Source of the DNA: Aedes albopictus
Lineage: Eukaryota; Arthropoda; Insecta; Diptera; Culicidae
Reading direction: 5' to 3'
NCBI RefSeq assembly: GCF_035046485.1
Contig: NC_085136.1
Location: 329,122,227-329,186,226 of the forward strand
DNA length: 64,000 nucleotides
This document shows, piece after piece, positions 30,601-40,470 of the stretch. Position 1 is the first letter of the stretch. The number at the start of each line of letters is the position of its first letter. Made by a program: the position numbers and the translations under genes. The notes under the pieces are model-generated. The model was not told where the DNA came from. It ran no database searches and was given only the letters and a program-made list of their open reading frames with translations.

Positions 30601-33600
30601 TCTTACATTTGCTCGTAATTTTCCATATAGGACATTTTCCACGAAATTCCCTTCCCGGGAAGAGTGGACATCTAGATATGTATCTGGAGAGAAGTATCCC
30701 GGGCAGAGTTCAAGTACTGACGATCAATATGTGATATTGGTTTGTTTGAGATAAAAGTACTGAAAATAATAGCAAAAATTTGTTCTTGAACGATCTAACC
30801 AATAGCAAAATATGATATTTGAAGATCAATCAAATAGCTCACTGCTATTGGTTAGATCTTACCAAGAGCTAAATGTGCTATGATGATGATGTTCCAGGAG
30901 TAAATTTGAGATATTGTTTTCAGTACTTTTACCTCTTATCTCAAACAAACAAATATCACGTTTTGTTGTCCATATCAAAATATGCTATTATTGAGCTTTT
31001 TGCCTCTGCTCGGGATTTCAGACGGCATCGTATGTTACACTGATGGCTCCCTTCTCGAAGGACGAGCAGGTGCTGGTGTTTGTTCTCGTGAGCTAAGGCT
31101 GCATCAGTCTTGTTCACTTGGTAGTCACTGCACCGTTTTTCAGACCGATATCTTTGCTCTTACGTGCGGAGTGCAATCAGCACTTCAGCAGCACATAATG
31201 GCAAAGTTATATACTTCTGTTCAGATAGCCAGGCTGCTATTAAAGCACAGTTTCTTGCAGTGATTCACCTGAGATTATTTTTTTACACTTTTGCTCTGCA
31301 TTATTCCCAGAGTCTACCGAAAATTGCCCCGAGATTCTGGATACTCCTTTAGGGATTTCTTTAACAGGTACTTCCAGAGTTCTTGCAGGGATTTTTCCAC
31401 GGGTTCTCTTCAGAATGTTTCCCGGAATAACTTACGAAATTCCTTATAAGAAACACCCCGGAGAAATTTCGAAGGAATCTTGTTGAATGTGCAATTTTCA
31501 AGTATGTTTTCAGTAGGGCATTTCGTTCTAGCTTCCCCTATCCCCATTTGACAGACGAACATCGAAATCCAACTCGCGCGCGCGGGATCACCGACGGAGA
31601 CAGGTAGCCAAAGACGAACGTATATATATATATTAGACTGGGTCAACAAAGTCGATTTTTTGGAACAAAGCTTTTTCGATTCCTTTTAGCGTCCAAAACA
31701 ACTGTGCAAAATTTGGGAGCGATTGGTTGCTTCCCCGTATTCCGCATTGCGATTGAAATTTGTATGGAATTTAGTATGGGAAAACGTGCTTTTTTGCATT
31801 TTTCTCATAAATTGAAATTTTTCGTCTAAAACGATCTAACTAATGACGTTGAAGTATAGTCTAGGATATGCCGAAAAAAACTAGGAGTGGGTAATGTCTG
31901 AGACATAACCGCAATGTTGACGTAGGACAAAGGATGGAACGAGATTCCGACTTTTATATTTCCATAATACAATATTTGTTGTTATGATAATACAAATGGA
32001 GGACTGATGTGTTGAGTAAAGTTGTTGTGTGATCGCTTTCGCTGAACGCATTCATAACCCAACAAACATTTTTGCAGATAAGAGTAAAACAAATCATTAT
32101 TAAGCTAACTTTAGCTCAATAAGCTGTTGTTCAGCTAGTTCGGTTACTTGGAAAGATGTTGACTAGTTCAAGGGTTATTTCGTTGGAATATATCCGAAAA
32201 TTATCCGATTCATATAACTCTTAAGGAATAATTTTCTCTGGTCCTGAAAAGGTCCGTTCAAATAACGGTTGATTTTAGAAAGACAATTGAAAATTATCCA
32301 CAAATGAATGCGGGAAGCCATCGAAAACTGCCGCCGCCTGCTGCCGAGATTGAGATTCCTGGTTCTATCAGATAGATAGTCGAGAGCCCTCGCTAGGTTG
32401 GTGCGCAGGTACGCAGCTGCGGAGGTAACTTCCATTGCCAGGCCCACCGCAGCCGTGATCAGTGGATGAGATTCTTGGTGCTATCACTCGTCGCAGATGA
32501 CGTGATCCACCTCCACCCTCCCTGACTGATCCAACGAAAATGACGAAAGAAATCAGAGAGAACAGCTTTTATGCCCCTAGATTAGCAGATGTAGCTCCTC
32601 CCATTCAGCTGGCTTTCTAGTTTATTTCGATTGCATGACCCGCCCCGCATGCTTCAGACGCTTCAAACGATTTTCAACCAAGAAATGAGAGAAATTTTCA
32701 TTTAACAAATAAAGTTATCAAAATATAAAAAGATTTAGATCATTTTAATTCGAAAAATGCTAGAATTAAACAAGGGATCGTCCTTAAATTACGGCACATA
32801 ACAATTAGTCATTTTCAACCCCTCCTCATCCCTATGTCACACGTTTTGCATGGGACCTCTGAAATTTTTGTATGGGTCATCACACTTTGCTGACCCCCCC
32901 CCCCCCCCCTTTAAACGTGACGTTATTTCTGGACGCTCCCCAATGTTTCACGAAAAATGATTCTGATAGGACAATGCGTTGCTGAATTCTGGGTGGAACG
33001 ATTAGTGGCCGGAATTCAATCTTTAATTTTTGGTCCTTTGATTAATTGACGATTTTAGGAACGAAATGGCATGAAAACATTATGTCACGCAATGCGTGTT
33101 GGTTTTCTCCTTGTTAAATACAGGATGCCACCGAAAACTGGTACGCCGCTTTCTGCCATGGATGAGATTCCTGGTGCTGTCCGCACGATAGCCGAGAGTT
33201 GCGGCTGGGTTGATGTGTCACTGCACAGCTGTGGAAGTGACATCCACCCTGCCTGACTGATCCAACGAAAATGACGAAAGAAATCAGGGGGAACAGCATT
33301 TGTGTCCCTAGATTGGCAGATGAAGCTCCTCCCATTCGGCTGGCTTCCCAGTTTATTTCGTTTGCATGTCCCGCCCCGTATGCACCAGACGCTTGAAACG
33401 GTTAATCAACCGAAAAATGAATAAAGTAACCAAAATATTGGAAGATTTAGATTATTTTAATTCGAAAAATGGTTAAATTCAACAATGTTTCACAAAAATG
33501 GTCTGGATAGGATAAAGCGTTGCTAAATTCCTGGTGGAATCATAAGTGGCCGACATCATTATTGTTGCGGGCCACCAAGCATACCATTTTTCACTTTTCG

Positions 33601-36600
33601 GTTGCACCACACTTTTACAGAGCGATGGAATGAAATAATTATCTGATTCACAATTCTTGAGGAATAATTTTCTATGGTCCTGAAAAGACCCGTTTGAATA
33701 TTGGACGATTTCAGACAAAAAATTGACATGAATTTATCATGCCACGCAATGCGTGTTAGATTTCCCCGTGTTGAATGCTGAACGCCGTCGAAAATTGGCC
33801 CGCCGCTTGCTGACCTGGATATTCTTCCTGATGCTATCAGCAATGCGCCACCGTCAATCAATCCGTGAAAGGACCGAGCCCCGAGGAAAAGCGACGCAAC
33901 TCGCACATTGGTTGTGGCGGATCTTTCTTTGGTGGATTTTGCTGCTGCCTCTGCCACCACCGCCGAGCAATCGATGAAAAGTATTCCTTCCTTGGTCTGC
34001 CACGTTAGACGGTTAGAAGGCGAATGTGCAACAGCACCCTTGCCGACAACCACCGCCACCGAGCCGACACGGCCGTCAAAGAATAATGAGCGAAAACGCA
34101 AACGAAGAAAGTCGGCAGCTCTCGTTCGATGCGTTCACCTCGAGACGACAAAGACAAATGAGGGAAGATGCGAAGAAGCAGTAGCTTTTATATTCGACGG
34201 GAGCATCCAAAATGTGCTCGTTCGTGATTGGCTGGAATAAACATGGGTTTACTTTTCCCAATTTTTTAATAGTTTGTTATTGAAAATCAGCAAATGTTAA
34301 TATGTGACATAATTGGTGTAAAGATTTGCAATCGATTGGAGCCAAAATTTTGAAAAATCAACAAGAAATGGCTGAGTTATTAACGCTCAAAATCTCCACT
34401 TCAAACGTAACGCGGCCGATTTCTGAAAATTTAGAATGACACCCGGTATAGAAAAGAGAGACGTAGTCCTACGTCAAAACTTTGCCGGAGATCGCAAAGT
34501 GATTCGACACTTGTGAAAAAAGTTATAACGTACAGCTTGCCCGGTGGTGCTTAACCCTCAGAGCCCCAGGACAAACTTTTTATTTTTAATCGGCTGATAC
34601 TCAGGATCTGTAAAATATAAAAATAAGTGTTCTTCACTATGATCGATGGGAAGAGTTGTACTTCATGCAAGGGTAGTTGTCAAACCGGAAGTCCATGCTT
34701 GAACCTGATTTTGCACCGGAAATAAGTGTTCCCTGGTGCTATGTTTGGAAATATGTTCTACAGCTGCCTTTTGGCTACTTTTTCAATAATTAGCTGTTAA
34801 TTATCGGTAGATCAATCGAAGTGGAACCTACATCTGGCCTTTAATTTCTTAGCGAAGCATGCTTTTACAAATTAGAATCAATTTTGTAAATTGGGGCAGA
34901 AACCGGTAAACGCCTAAAAGTATGCAATGATCTAGTAATAATTCGATGGCTAAAAGTATGACCCGTGTTTGAATTTTAGGTGGATTAATCACATGAGTTA
35001 TGCTTTTAAAATAAGGGCTCAAATATACGAAACAAATTCTTCATAGACACCAAACTTCTAAAATCATCTTTTCAGGTGCAAAATGATTATGATCACGAAA
35101 TTGGGTCTTAGGGAGTCCTACCGGAAGTACACTCCTGGGACCAAGTTTAGGATGCAACTAATGCTAGAAAGCAGCCTCAGCATTGTGTACTTGCGTTGGC
35201 CTACCATTTCAAGTTGTTAAAGATGTCAGAATTATTATAAAATACCAGATTCATAGACGACTCGCCAAAATATTGCACCAGGGAACACTTATTTCCGGTG
35301 CAAAAACAGGTTCAAACATGGACTTTCGGTTTGACAACTACTTTTACATGAAGTACAACTCTTCCCATCGATCATAGTGAAAACCGTTTATTTTTATATT
35401 TTACAGATCCTGAGTATCAGACGATTAAAAAAATGAAGTTTGTCCAGGGGCTTTGAGGGTTAACATTTAACATGTAAAGGAATAACATCAATAATAAAAT
35501 CTCAATTTTTGGCCTAAGTTACCAGGCGAATAACTTTTTTTACAAGCGTCGGATCACTTTGCGGTCTTGGGCAAAGTTTTTCAGCATATCTTAGACTATA
35601 CTTTAACGTCATTGGTTACATGGGATTAGACAAAAGAATTCAACTTATGAGTAAAATGCAAAAAAGTACTATTTCCCATACTAATCTATATATATAAAAA
35701 TGCAGTGGCATACGTGGGACCGCGCATAACTTGAGAACGAAACGTCAGATTTGGGTCGTCTTTGATTTGTTCTGTTAGTTTTCACCCAAGGAAGGTTTAT
35801 GAGACAAAAAAACATGAATAAATTAAGATTTTTTGAAAATCGGGTTTTCATACGCTTCGAACGGAGACTTGGACCTGAAACGTCAAATAACGCAGTAGGC
35901 AAGACAAAGTTTGCCGGGTACAGCTAGTATCCATACAAATTTCAATCGCAATGCGGAATACGGGGACGCAACCAATCGCTCCCAAATTTTGCACAGTTAT
36001 TTTGGTCGCTAATATAGATTGAAAAAGATTTGTTCCGGGTTGATACGATCAAATTTAAAGTTTCTCCATACAACGATGACCCACTCTAATATATATATAG
36101 GGCTGTACATGGCGGTAGAGAGTGATAACTAACAACTGCGAGTGTGGACAGCGTACGCATCACTAATGGACCATGTAAGAGTTAGATAGTAGGGTAGTGG
36201 TATGGAGGAATGTAGTCACTGATCTTCCTTGTACCACGTTGGTATACTCCGGTGTATACTGGAGGTGGTTTTAGATCCAGAATAAAAGCAGTGCTCGGAT
36301 ACTTTTTCAAAACGACGTAGGGTATCGCGCTACTTGGGCGGTGGCTTCTATATTCGTCTGTTTTCCACTATAACTCAGTCAATTTTGAACAAATTGACTT
36401 GAAATGTTGTGCACGGGTAGATACTATACCTATCTCACTGCATTCCAAAAATTGTGTCAATTGGTTCAAATTTGACTGAGTTAAAGTGGAAAACAGACGA
36501 AAATAGAAGCCACCGCCCAAGTGGCGCGATTCCCTATAATACACGCAAATCCTATGTTGATATGTCGTTTTGAATAAGTATCCGAGAGTGTTAGAATTAA

Positions 36601-39189
36601 CTTGCTTGTTTTGGTTTACCAGCGGATCCGAGAGGGCAAGAGAGAAGGACATTTTCCTTTCTCTTTATCCACTGGAATCACGCTAATAGGAAAGATTTTC
36701 CCAGCGACTTCCACAGCCTTCATGCAATAGAACCTGTCCTCAGGTTGGAAAGCATCCACTGAGTTTAATAAGGAGTTTGACGTCAGGTGGGAATATTCCG
36801 ACTGAGTTGTGATCCTTAAAAACACGCCCGCAGGTGGTGATAGTTCCCACTGAGTATAAAACTCAACAAATCTAAGTGAAATCATACGAGAAACTCCGCA
36901 AAGTCTTATTGAAGAAATCTCGACAGCACCTTTAGAGAGAAAAAAAATCTGAGATGAAATGAGACATTTTGGAAGAAAGTTCTAAGAGTAATCCCGAGAG
37001 GAAATATGTATTAAGGACAACCAATGAAGAACTCTGAAAACCTCATGGAATCCTGGGAGCAGTTACGGGCTATATTCCGTGCGGAATTCCAAGAGAAATA
37101 TCGGAAAACTATCGCTATGTGACATTCATGAAGGAACTTTGAATAATTTTGGATGGATCCATCCTCCATGGAAAAAGGAATTTCGGTTTTTTTAATTAGA
37201 AACATTCACAATTTCCCCTGGACAAACCTGGAAAACTCAGGGAATTTTATTTTAAGTTATGAGTGGACTCCCTGATGTTGTTCGATTCTCTCAGAATATC
37301 TCTGAATAAATATCAATAACTGGGTTAAAAACTTTTATACAAATTGACAGCGTTTGCTTATTCACTCTCGTACAGTTCTGGGAAACCATATCGGACGAAC
37401 ATGGCATCAGCCCGGACGGTATGTACATAGGCAACAACGATCTCCAGTTGGAGCGCATCGAGGTATACTACGAGGAAGCCAACGCATACCGATACGTTCC
37501 ACGTGCCGTTCTGGTTGATTTGGAACCGGGCACCATGGATTCGATCCGTCAGTCGCCTTACGGAAATTTGTTCCGACCGGACAGTTTCGTCTTCGGTCAA
37601 TCAGGGGCGGGTGAGTTATATAGTTCATAGAAAATTTGAAACAAACAGGAATAACTCGGTTCGATCCGTTAGGTAACAACTGGGCCAAAGGTCACTACAC
37701 AGAGGGGGCCGAACTGGTCGACTCCGTTCTGGATGTGGTACGGAAGGAGGCGGAAACCTGCGATTGCCTGCAGGGTTTCCAGCTAGCACATTCCCTCGGC
37801 GGTGGCAGCGGATCCGGAATGGGTACACTGCTGGTTTCGAAGATCCGAGAAGAGTATCCGGACAGGATTATCAACTCGTTTTCGGTTTTCCCGTCTCCTA
37901 AGGTCAGTGTTGTTGTGATTCATCAGATATTGTCGAACTGTATGCTCATTTTGTTATATTCCCTTAAAACTGAAAGGTTTCGGATACTGTCGTGGAGCCG
38001 TACAATGCCGTCTTGTCCATTCACCAGCTCGTGGAAAACACAGATGGGACCTTCTGTATTGATAATGAAGCGTTGTACGATATCTGTTTCCGAACATTGA
38101 AACTTAGTTCGCCGACGTACGGTGATCTCAATCATCTCGTTTCGGTAAGTAATGGTACAGGTGGAAGTTAGACATTAAAAGTAGTTTGTAGTTGGATATC
38201 TGGGATTGTACATATGGTATACTATATTGGAGTAAAGGCGGAACTCTATAGGTGGTGTGACTCATCGCTGGTTGAGAATGGCGACGATTTATGCAGTCAT
38301 TTTCCACATTCTAGCTCACCATGTCCGGTGTGACAACGTGTTTCCGATTCCCAGGTCAGCTGAATGCCGATCTTCGTAAACTTGCCGTCAATATGGTTCC
38401 TTTTCCGCGGCTGCACTTCTTCATGCCCGGTTTTGCCCCGCTCACAGCCAAGGGCTCCCGGCAATACCGCATGGAGAGCGTCTCCGAGCTGACCGCGCAG
38501 ATGTTCGATGCGAAGAACATGATGACGGCATGCGATCCCCGGCACGGACGGTACCTGACATGTGCCGCCATCTTCCGAGGTTAGTCATGATAAACTTGGG
38601 TTTCCAAGTCCAGAATTCATCGGAAGAAGGCCGTTAGCCATTCCTGGGCTTATAATTCTCATACCTACCCTCCCGTTGTTAATTTGTAACGGCCGTACTC
38701 TTACAGGTCATATTAGGAACACCCTAACTGAGCAAAGATATGAGAAGAAGGGTTATCGATAGTTTTACAAAACGTTCTACCAACGAATCAATTTCAGGTC
38801 TCGTATCGATGAAGGAAGTCGACCAACAGATGATGAACGTCCAGAGCAAAAACAGCAGCTACTTCGTGGAGTGGATCCCGAACAACGTGAAGGTCGCCGT
38901 TTGCGATATTCCGCCTCGTGGGCTCAAAATGTCGGCCACTTTCATCGGTAATTCAACGGCCATTCAGGAGATATTCAAGCGCGTCTCCGAGCAGTTCACT
39001 GCCATGTTCCGGCGCAAAGCCTTCCTCCACTGGTACACCGGCGAAGGCATGGACGAAATGGAGTTCACCGAGGCGGAGTCGAATCTGAACGATCTGATCT
39101 CCGAGTACCAGCAGTATCAGGAGGCTACGGCTGACGAGTACGCCGATGGTGAGCAAGAATTTAACGACGAGGAAGACCTTCAAGAATAA
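21637..39189 (+). CDS. Beta-tubulin gene 2 (complete, six exons)
   Basis: The product is a complete 448-residue beta-tubulin, a microtubule subunit. Exons are 21637-21693, 37376-37610, 37673-37902, 37977-38144, 38315-38579 and 38798-39189, all with GT/AG borders and the same phases as gene 1. It starts MREIVHLQ; the MREI tetrapeptide is the known signal for tubulin mRNA autoregulation. Residues differ from typical beta-tubulin at conserved places: S143 in the GTP loop (GGGSGSG, usually T), F170, G198 (usually E), L320 and V321. F167 and F200 are normal. The acidic tail ends NDEEDLQE. Codon use is less GC-biased than gene 1. The 15.7-kb first intron separates residues 1-19 from the rest and is packed with transposons. 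The divergent residues suggest a tissue-restricted isotype, but the reading frame and splice sites are fully kept. Confidence 0.95.
21694..23130. other. Intron 1 of tubulin gene 2, no element recognised
   Basis: No exon, element or RNA gene is recognised. The only structure is a direct duplication of a 22-base unit starting AAGGCTATTTTAACTAC at 22561-22602. The same is true of 23792-24526, apart from a LINE-type 3' tail near 24127. Confidence 0.5.
23135..23240. mobile_element. Truncated piggyBac-type MITE
   Basis: TTAA at 23131-23134 is followed by CCCTCAAGTGATCGCGCTG. The sequence parallels the complete copy at 23673-23787 until the CCAACCGCGCG block, after which it diverges into a stretch with repeated TCGCGGATTT words. 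The right terminus is absent. Confidence 0.5.
23622..23667 (-). mobile_element. LINE-type 3' tail fragment
   Basis: On the - strand it reads GATGAACCAGCC, a short gap, GGCTGAAAATCTC and then TAATAAAGA with an AT-rich tail. The same hairpin (CAGCC pairing GGCTG, flanked by GAGA and TCTC) is seen at 24127-24163, 41744-41804 and 46615-46656. It represents severely 5'-truncated retroposon copies. Confidence 0.5.
23673..23787. mobile_element. 115-base piggyBac-type MITE
   Basis: TTAA flanks both sides (23669-23672 and 23788-23791). The left end is CCCTCGAGCGATCGCGC and the right end, inverted, is CCTTCCGTAACTCGCGC. TTAA targets and a CCC start are hallmarks of the piggyBac superfamily. No coding capacity. 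Confidence 0.65.
24527..24700 (+). mobile_element. Feilai-like tRNA-related SINE fragment
   Basis: The sequence runs from CCTCTACAGCCACAGTTGTA through a B-box-like GGTGTGATTCCCGG to CTTGGGCATAGAGTA and GCCTGCCACACGA. I recognise this order as the common tRNA-related SINE of Aedes genomes (Feilai-like, from memory). The copy is truncated after about 24700. Confidence 0.6.
25078..25219. mobile_element. Small palindromic MITE
   Basis: The left end AAGGTGCCATTAGAC is matched by the inverted right end AAGGTCCCATTAGAC. The interior words AAATATTTG and GACAAA pair across the centre. Target duplication unclear. Confidence 0.55.
25341..25566. mobile_element. MITE with 20-base inverted ends
   Basis: GCATAAATGTCACATGTTACA at the left and its inverted copy at the right bound a 226-base AT-rich element. 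It abuts the dispersed repeat at 25567-25860. Confidence 0.6.
25567..25860 (+). repeat. Dispersed repeat family, copy 1
   Basis: The stretch shares long diverged similarity with two - strand copies, 53553-53790 and 56235-56370. Common words are AAACATCAAAACACATCCTC, ACTAGCTTTATAA and ATACCAAGGTATCTCA. One frame looks protein-like (KHQNTSSAI recurs in two copies), so it may derive from a transposon coding or 3' region that I do not recognise. Confidence 0.5.
26050..26994 (-). mobile_element. Tc1/mariner-type transposon relic
   Basis: Ends AGGTATGCGCACAGCAAAAT and the inverted AGGTATGCACACAGCAAAAT are flanked by TA. The - strand carries shattered transposase remnants: KKYIVW near 26650, NPIEKY near 26365 and [13 protein letters not shown] near 26270. 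These resemble the IS630/Tc1/mariner (D37E-like) transposase core and C-terminus. Multiple stops and frameshifts make it inactive. Confidence 0.6.
26997..27212. mobile_element. Possible hAT-type terminus
   Basis: On the - strand the sequence begins CAGGGCTGTTACAAAAT near 27196 and continues through repeated CGCGGA words like those at 23245-23320. This may be one end of a broken hAT element whose other end was disrupted. Weak evidence only. Confidence 0.3.
29854..30114. mobile_element. Probable solo LTR (copia-like)
   Basis: The 261-base block starts TGTTGAAGTAGGC and ends GACCTAACA, the TG...CA form of an LTR with short inverted ends. It contains an AATAAA and falls between two parts of the LINE RT frame. 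No 5-base duplication is seen, and about 80 bases of the LINE seem to be missing, so deletion accompanied or followed insertion. Confidence 0.55.
30731..30959. mobile_element. 229-base MITE inside the LOA-like LINE
   Basis: Inverted ends GTGATATTGGTTTGTTTGAG and the matching right end extend about 35 bases, including AAAAGTACTGAAAA. The two halves also pair internally at AACCAATAGCAAA and TTGCTATTGGTT-like words. It splits the LINE between its RT tail and RNase H. Confidence 0.7.
31917..34477 (-). pseudogene. Block of tandem histone-like gene relics bounded by TTGACGTAGGAC
   Basis: The inverted 12-mer TTGACGTAGGAC bounds the block (31917-31928, inverted 34466-34477). Inside, on the - strand, are three diverged direct copies of one module. 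Promoters look like replication-dependent histone promoters: TATA (inverted GCTTTTAT at about 32575 and 34183), an octamer-like ATGCAAAC at 33360-33367, GGGCGGG and CCAAT. The 3' ends carry the histone stem-loop form, TTTTC loop with AGGACC arm, at 32240-32255 and 33677-33692, each with a mismatch at the third stem pair. Coding parts are scrambled; weak H2A-like similarity is only suggestive. Confidence 0.45.
32774..32940. mobile_element. GGG...AAATTACG MITE, copy A
   Basis: The left end GGGATCGTCCTTAAATTACG and the inverted right end GGGAGCGTCCAGAAATAACG are flanked by CAA on both sides, a 3-base target duplication. It is C-rich inside and shares TTGTATGGG with copies at 40305-40470 and 51095-51259. 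PIF/Harbinger-type is the best guess. Confidence 0.55.
34555..35459. mobile_element. piggyBac-type foldback MITE
   Basis: TTAA flanks both sides (34551-34554, 35460-35463). The ends CCCTCAGAGCCCCAGGACAA and inverted CCCTCAAAGCCCCTGGACAA extend into arms of about 200 bases, sharing ATCCTGAGTATCAG- and CACTTATTTCCGGTGCAA-type words. TTAA target and CCC start fit piggyBac. No transposase. Confidence 0.75.
35685..35927 (+). mobile_element. Non-autonomous Helitron-type element
   Basis: It begins TCTATATATATAAAA and ends GGCAAGACAAAGTTTGCC (a hairpin) followed by GGGTACAGCTAG, with A on the left and T on the right. A 5' TC, a 3' hairpin plus CTAG, and insertion between A and T are the Helitron pattern. 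The interrupted foldback arm is continuous on either side when compared with the opposite arm. Confidence 0.75.
36320..36534. mobile_element. Palindromic MITE, TA target
   Basis: GGGTATCGCGCTACTTGGGC and the inverted right end are flanked by TA on each side. Arms of about 65 bases pair almost fully (ACTCAGTCAA near the centre). An outer inverted pair, CTCGGATACTT, extends to about 36297 and 36585. Confidence 0.65.
36539..37375. other. End of tubulin gene 2 intron 1
   Basis: Three diverged direct copies of an ~55-base unit (CAGGTTGGAA, about 14 bases, CACTGAGTTT theme) lie at 36733-36860. The rest resembles the degenerate minisatellites elsewhere in the window. No exon is visible before exon 2 at 37376. 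Confidence 0.45.
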
Positions 39190-39472
39190 GGCAATAGTGT
39201 TCCTCGAGCATGAGTAACCAAGTAACACGGTTGCACCTTATCATAAATGTGTTCAGCTTGTAACTGTTTATTCCATGTATTAACGATAAATTTTAACACG
39301 TAATTTTAAGATACATAACAGGTTTATATAAGACAATCTCTGAGTTAGCTTACGAATAATTATATTGTTTTGAGCATCGGAAGCATAATTACCGTTTATG
39401 TTTGAATGTTTCAAAGAAAATATCGACAGTTGTAACAAAGTTTCATTTGTTTCATATAAATCTGTTTAGCGC

Positions 39473-39478
39473 AATAAA
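39473..39478 (+). terminator. Candidate poly(A) signal of beta-tubulin gene 2
   Basis: An AATAAA hexamer lies 284 bases after the stop codon, and no earlier canonical hexamer was noticed in the 3' flank. Confidence 0.45.
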
Positions 39479-39570
39479 TCCCTAAAATGCTTAAAGGAAG
39501 CTGCTTTCATTACATTCGAAATCTTCCATTTGATCTATCTTATTGGAGAACACTACTGACTGCCTCCTGA

Positions 39571-40160
39571 TAACGAGCAGCAGCCATCTTGAATTTTGGT
39601 GCGCCAGCTTGGATTTTAGGTCGCCGACTTGGATATTTGGTCGTTGTTTTTGGGCTCCGGACATTTTCCCCAAAGCAAATATAACCATTTTTGCATGGTT
39701 TTAGAGTCTAAAACTGAAGACCACTTTATCAAGAAGACTTGCAGCACTGCTGAAAATCGGGAGTCACTGTTAGCAGCGCCAGCACGGATGAAGGTGGCAC
39801 TATTCATGATAGTGATTCATACTTGCACCAATATGTACACTATTACACTTTTATACAACGCTCAACAGGCGGCGGTGCCGTCGGTGACTCTTGCCATTGG
39901 TATGGGAAAATAACAGAGATCGCTGTCTTCTTGATAAAGTAGCCTTCGCTAAAAAACTCCATAAAAACCCGCCTTCTTGAATTATGGACTCCCATTTTGG
40001 ATTTCGAGCCGCCGTCTTGGACTTTCTGGTCACCACTTTTGGACTCCGGACATCGTCCCCATACCAAATATACCCATTTTACATGGTCCTATAACCGTAA
40101 ATTCCATGAAACAGCCGCCATATTGAATTTCAGGCCACCATCTTGCATTTTCTGGTCATC
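39571..40160. repeat. Degenerate GCCATCTTGGATTTTGGTC repeat cluster
   Basis: Words such as CCATCTTGAATTT, CTTGGATTTTAGGTCGCC and GACTCCGGACATCGTCCCC recur every 20-30 bases. They are arranged as two diverged ~350-base direct halves, each containing a CCGGACAT...CCCCA(A/T)A block. No gene is seen. Confidence 0.5.
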
Positions 40161-40304
40161 AATTTCGTTTTTGCTCCTGTTTGACGTTTGCTCACTGTCT
40201 CCTCCTACTTAATTTATTCTCCATTCTGATTTCGCTGTCAGTATTTTTATCGCACGGTGAGAAAACTTGTATCGAATACGGCCAAAAAGTGATGGTCCTT
40301 ATTG

Positions 40305-40470
40305 GGGTTTATTCAAATATTACGTAACACTGAATTTGCCAATTTTGGACCCCCTCCCTCCCCCACGTAACAACTTTTGTATGGGAAATTTTAAAACTTT
40401 GTATGAAGCGTAACGCAGCGCCGGACCCCCTCCCTCCCCCCTTAGCGTTACGTAATATTTGAATGAACCC
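40305..40470. mobile_element. GGG...AAATTACG MITE, copy B
   Basis: GGGTTTATTCAAATATTACG and the inverted right end GGGTTCATTCAAATATTACG are flanked by TTG on each side. Two internal GACCCCCTCCCTCCCCC runs and TTTGTATGGGAAA are shared with the other copies. From 40471 to 41730 no further element or gene is recognised. Confidence 0.65.

Larger units (their letters stand above)
27213..31275 (+). mobile_element. LOA-like LINE with RNase H domain, interrupted
   Basis: It starts with a leader around GATCAGCCTAGATAGCTG and carries endonuclease, reverse transcriptase and RNase H regions in order, the layout of LOA-group elements (Lian is the Aedes example). It is broken by an LTR-like insertion (29854-30114) and a MITE (30731-30959). 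The 3' end is lost into degenerate repeats after about 31275. It lies in intron 1 of beta-tubulin gene 2, in the same orientation. Confidence 0.75.
27735..31275 (+). pseudogene. LOA-like LINE pol pseudogene
   Basis: The endonuclease part (27735-28412) has [18 protein letters not shown] and SLSDHRY, but the catalytic glutamate motif reads LVQKPY (K for E). A run of T at 28403-28409 marks a frameshift. RT follows in the next frame (28438-29376), ending at an in-frame TAA after NQHAY, then continues with [21 protein letters not shown] and [10 protein letters not shown], where the second catalytic Asp is Asn. The 30120-30730 part carries [10 protein letters not shown] and YGCLVW. RNase H (about 31021-31275) has CYTDGSLLE and SDSQAAIKA in different frames. 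Many independent lesions show an old, dead copy. Confidence 0.8.
31634..36088. mobile_element. Large composite foldback element FB2
   Basis: The ends TAGACTGGGTCA and inverted TAGAGTGGGTCA lie in a TATATA target. The left arm covers 31634-31880 and resumes at 34478-34550. The right arm covers 35464-36088 and is itself broken by a Helitron-type insert. Shared foldback blocks are CAAAATTTGGGAGCGATTGG near 31707, TTAGTATGGGAAAAC near 31773, and ACTTTGCCGGAGATCGCAAA near 34479. Between the arms sit the histone-like block (31917-34477) and a piggyBac-type MITE. Confidence 0.7.

Noticed and set aside
32175..34260. Intact histone H2A genes
   Set aside because: Promoter and stem-loop features are recognisable but the coding parts are scrambled, and the protein similarity is too weak to name.
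36616..36885. 89-codon - strand frame near the end of tubulin gene 2 intron 1
   Set aside because: It overlaps a tandem ~55-base repeat and shows no conserved domain or plausible splice partners.
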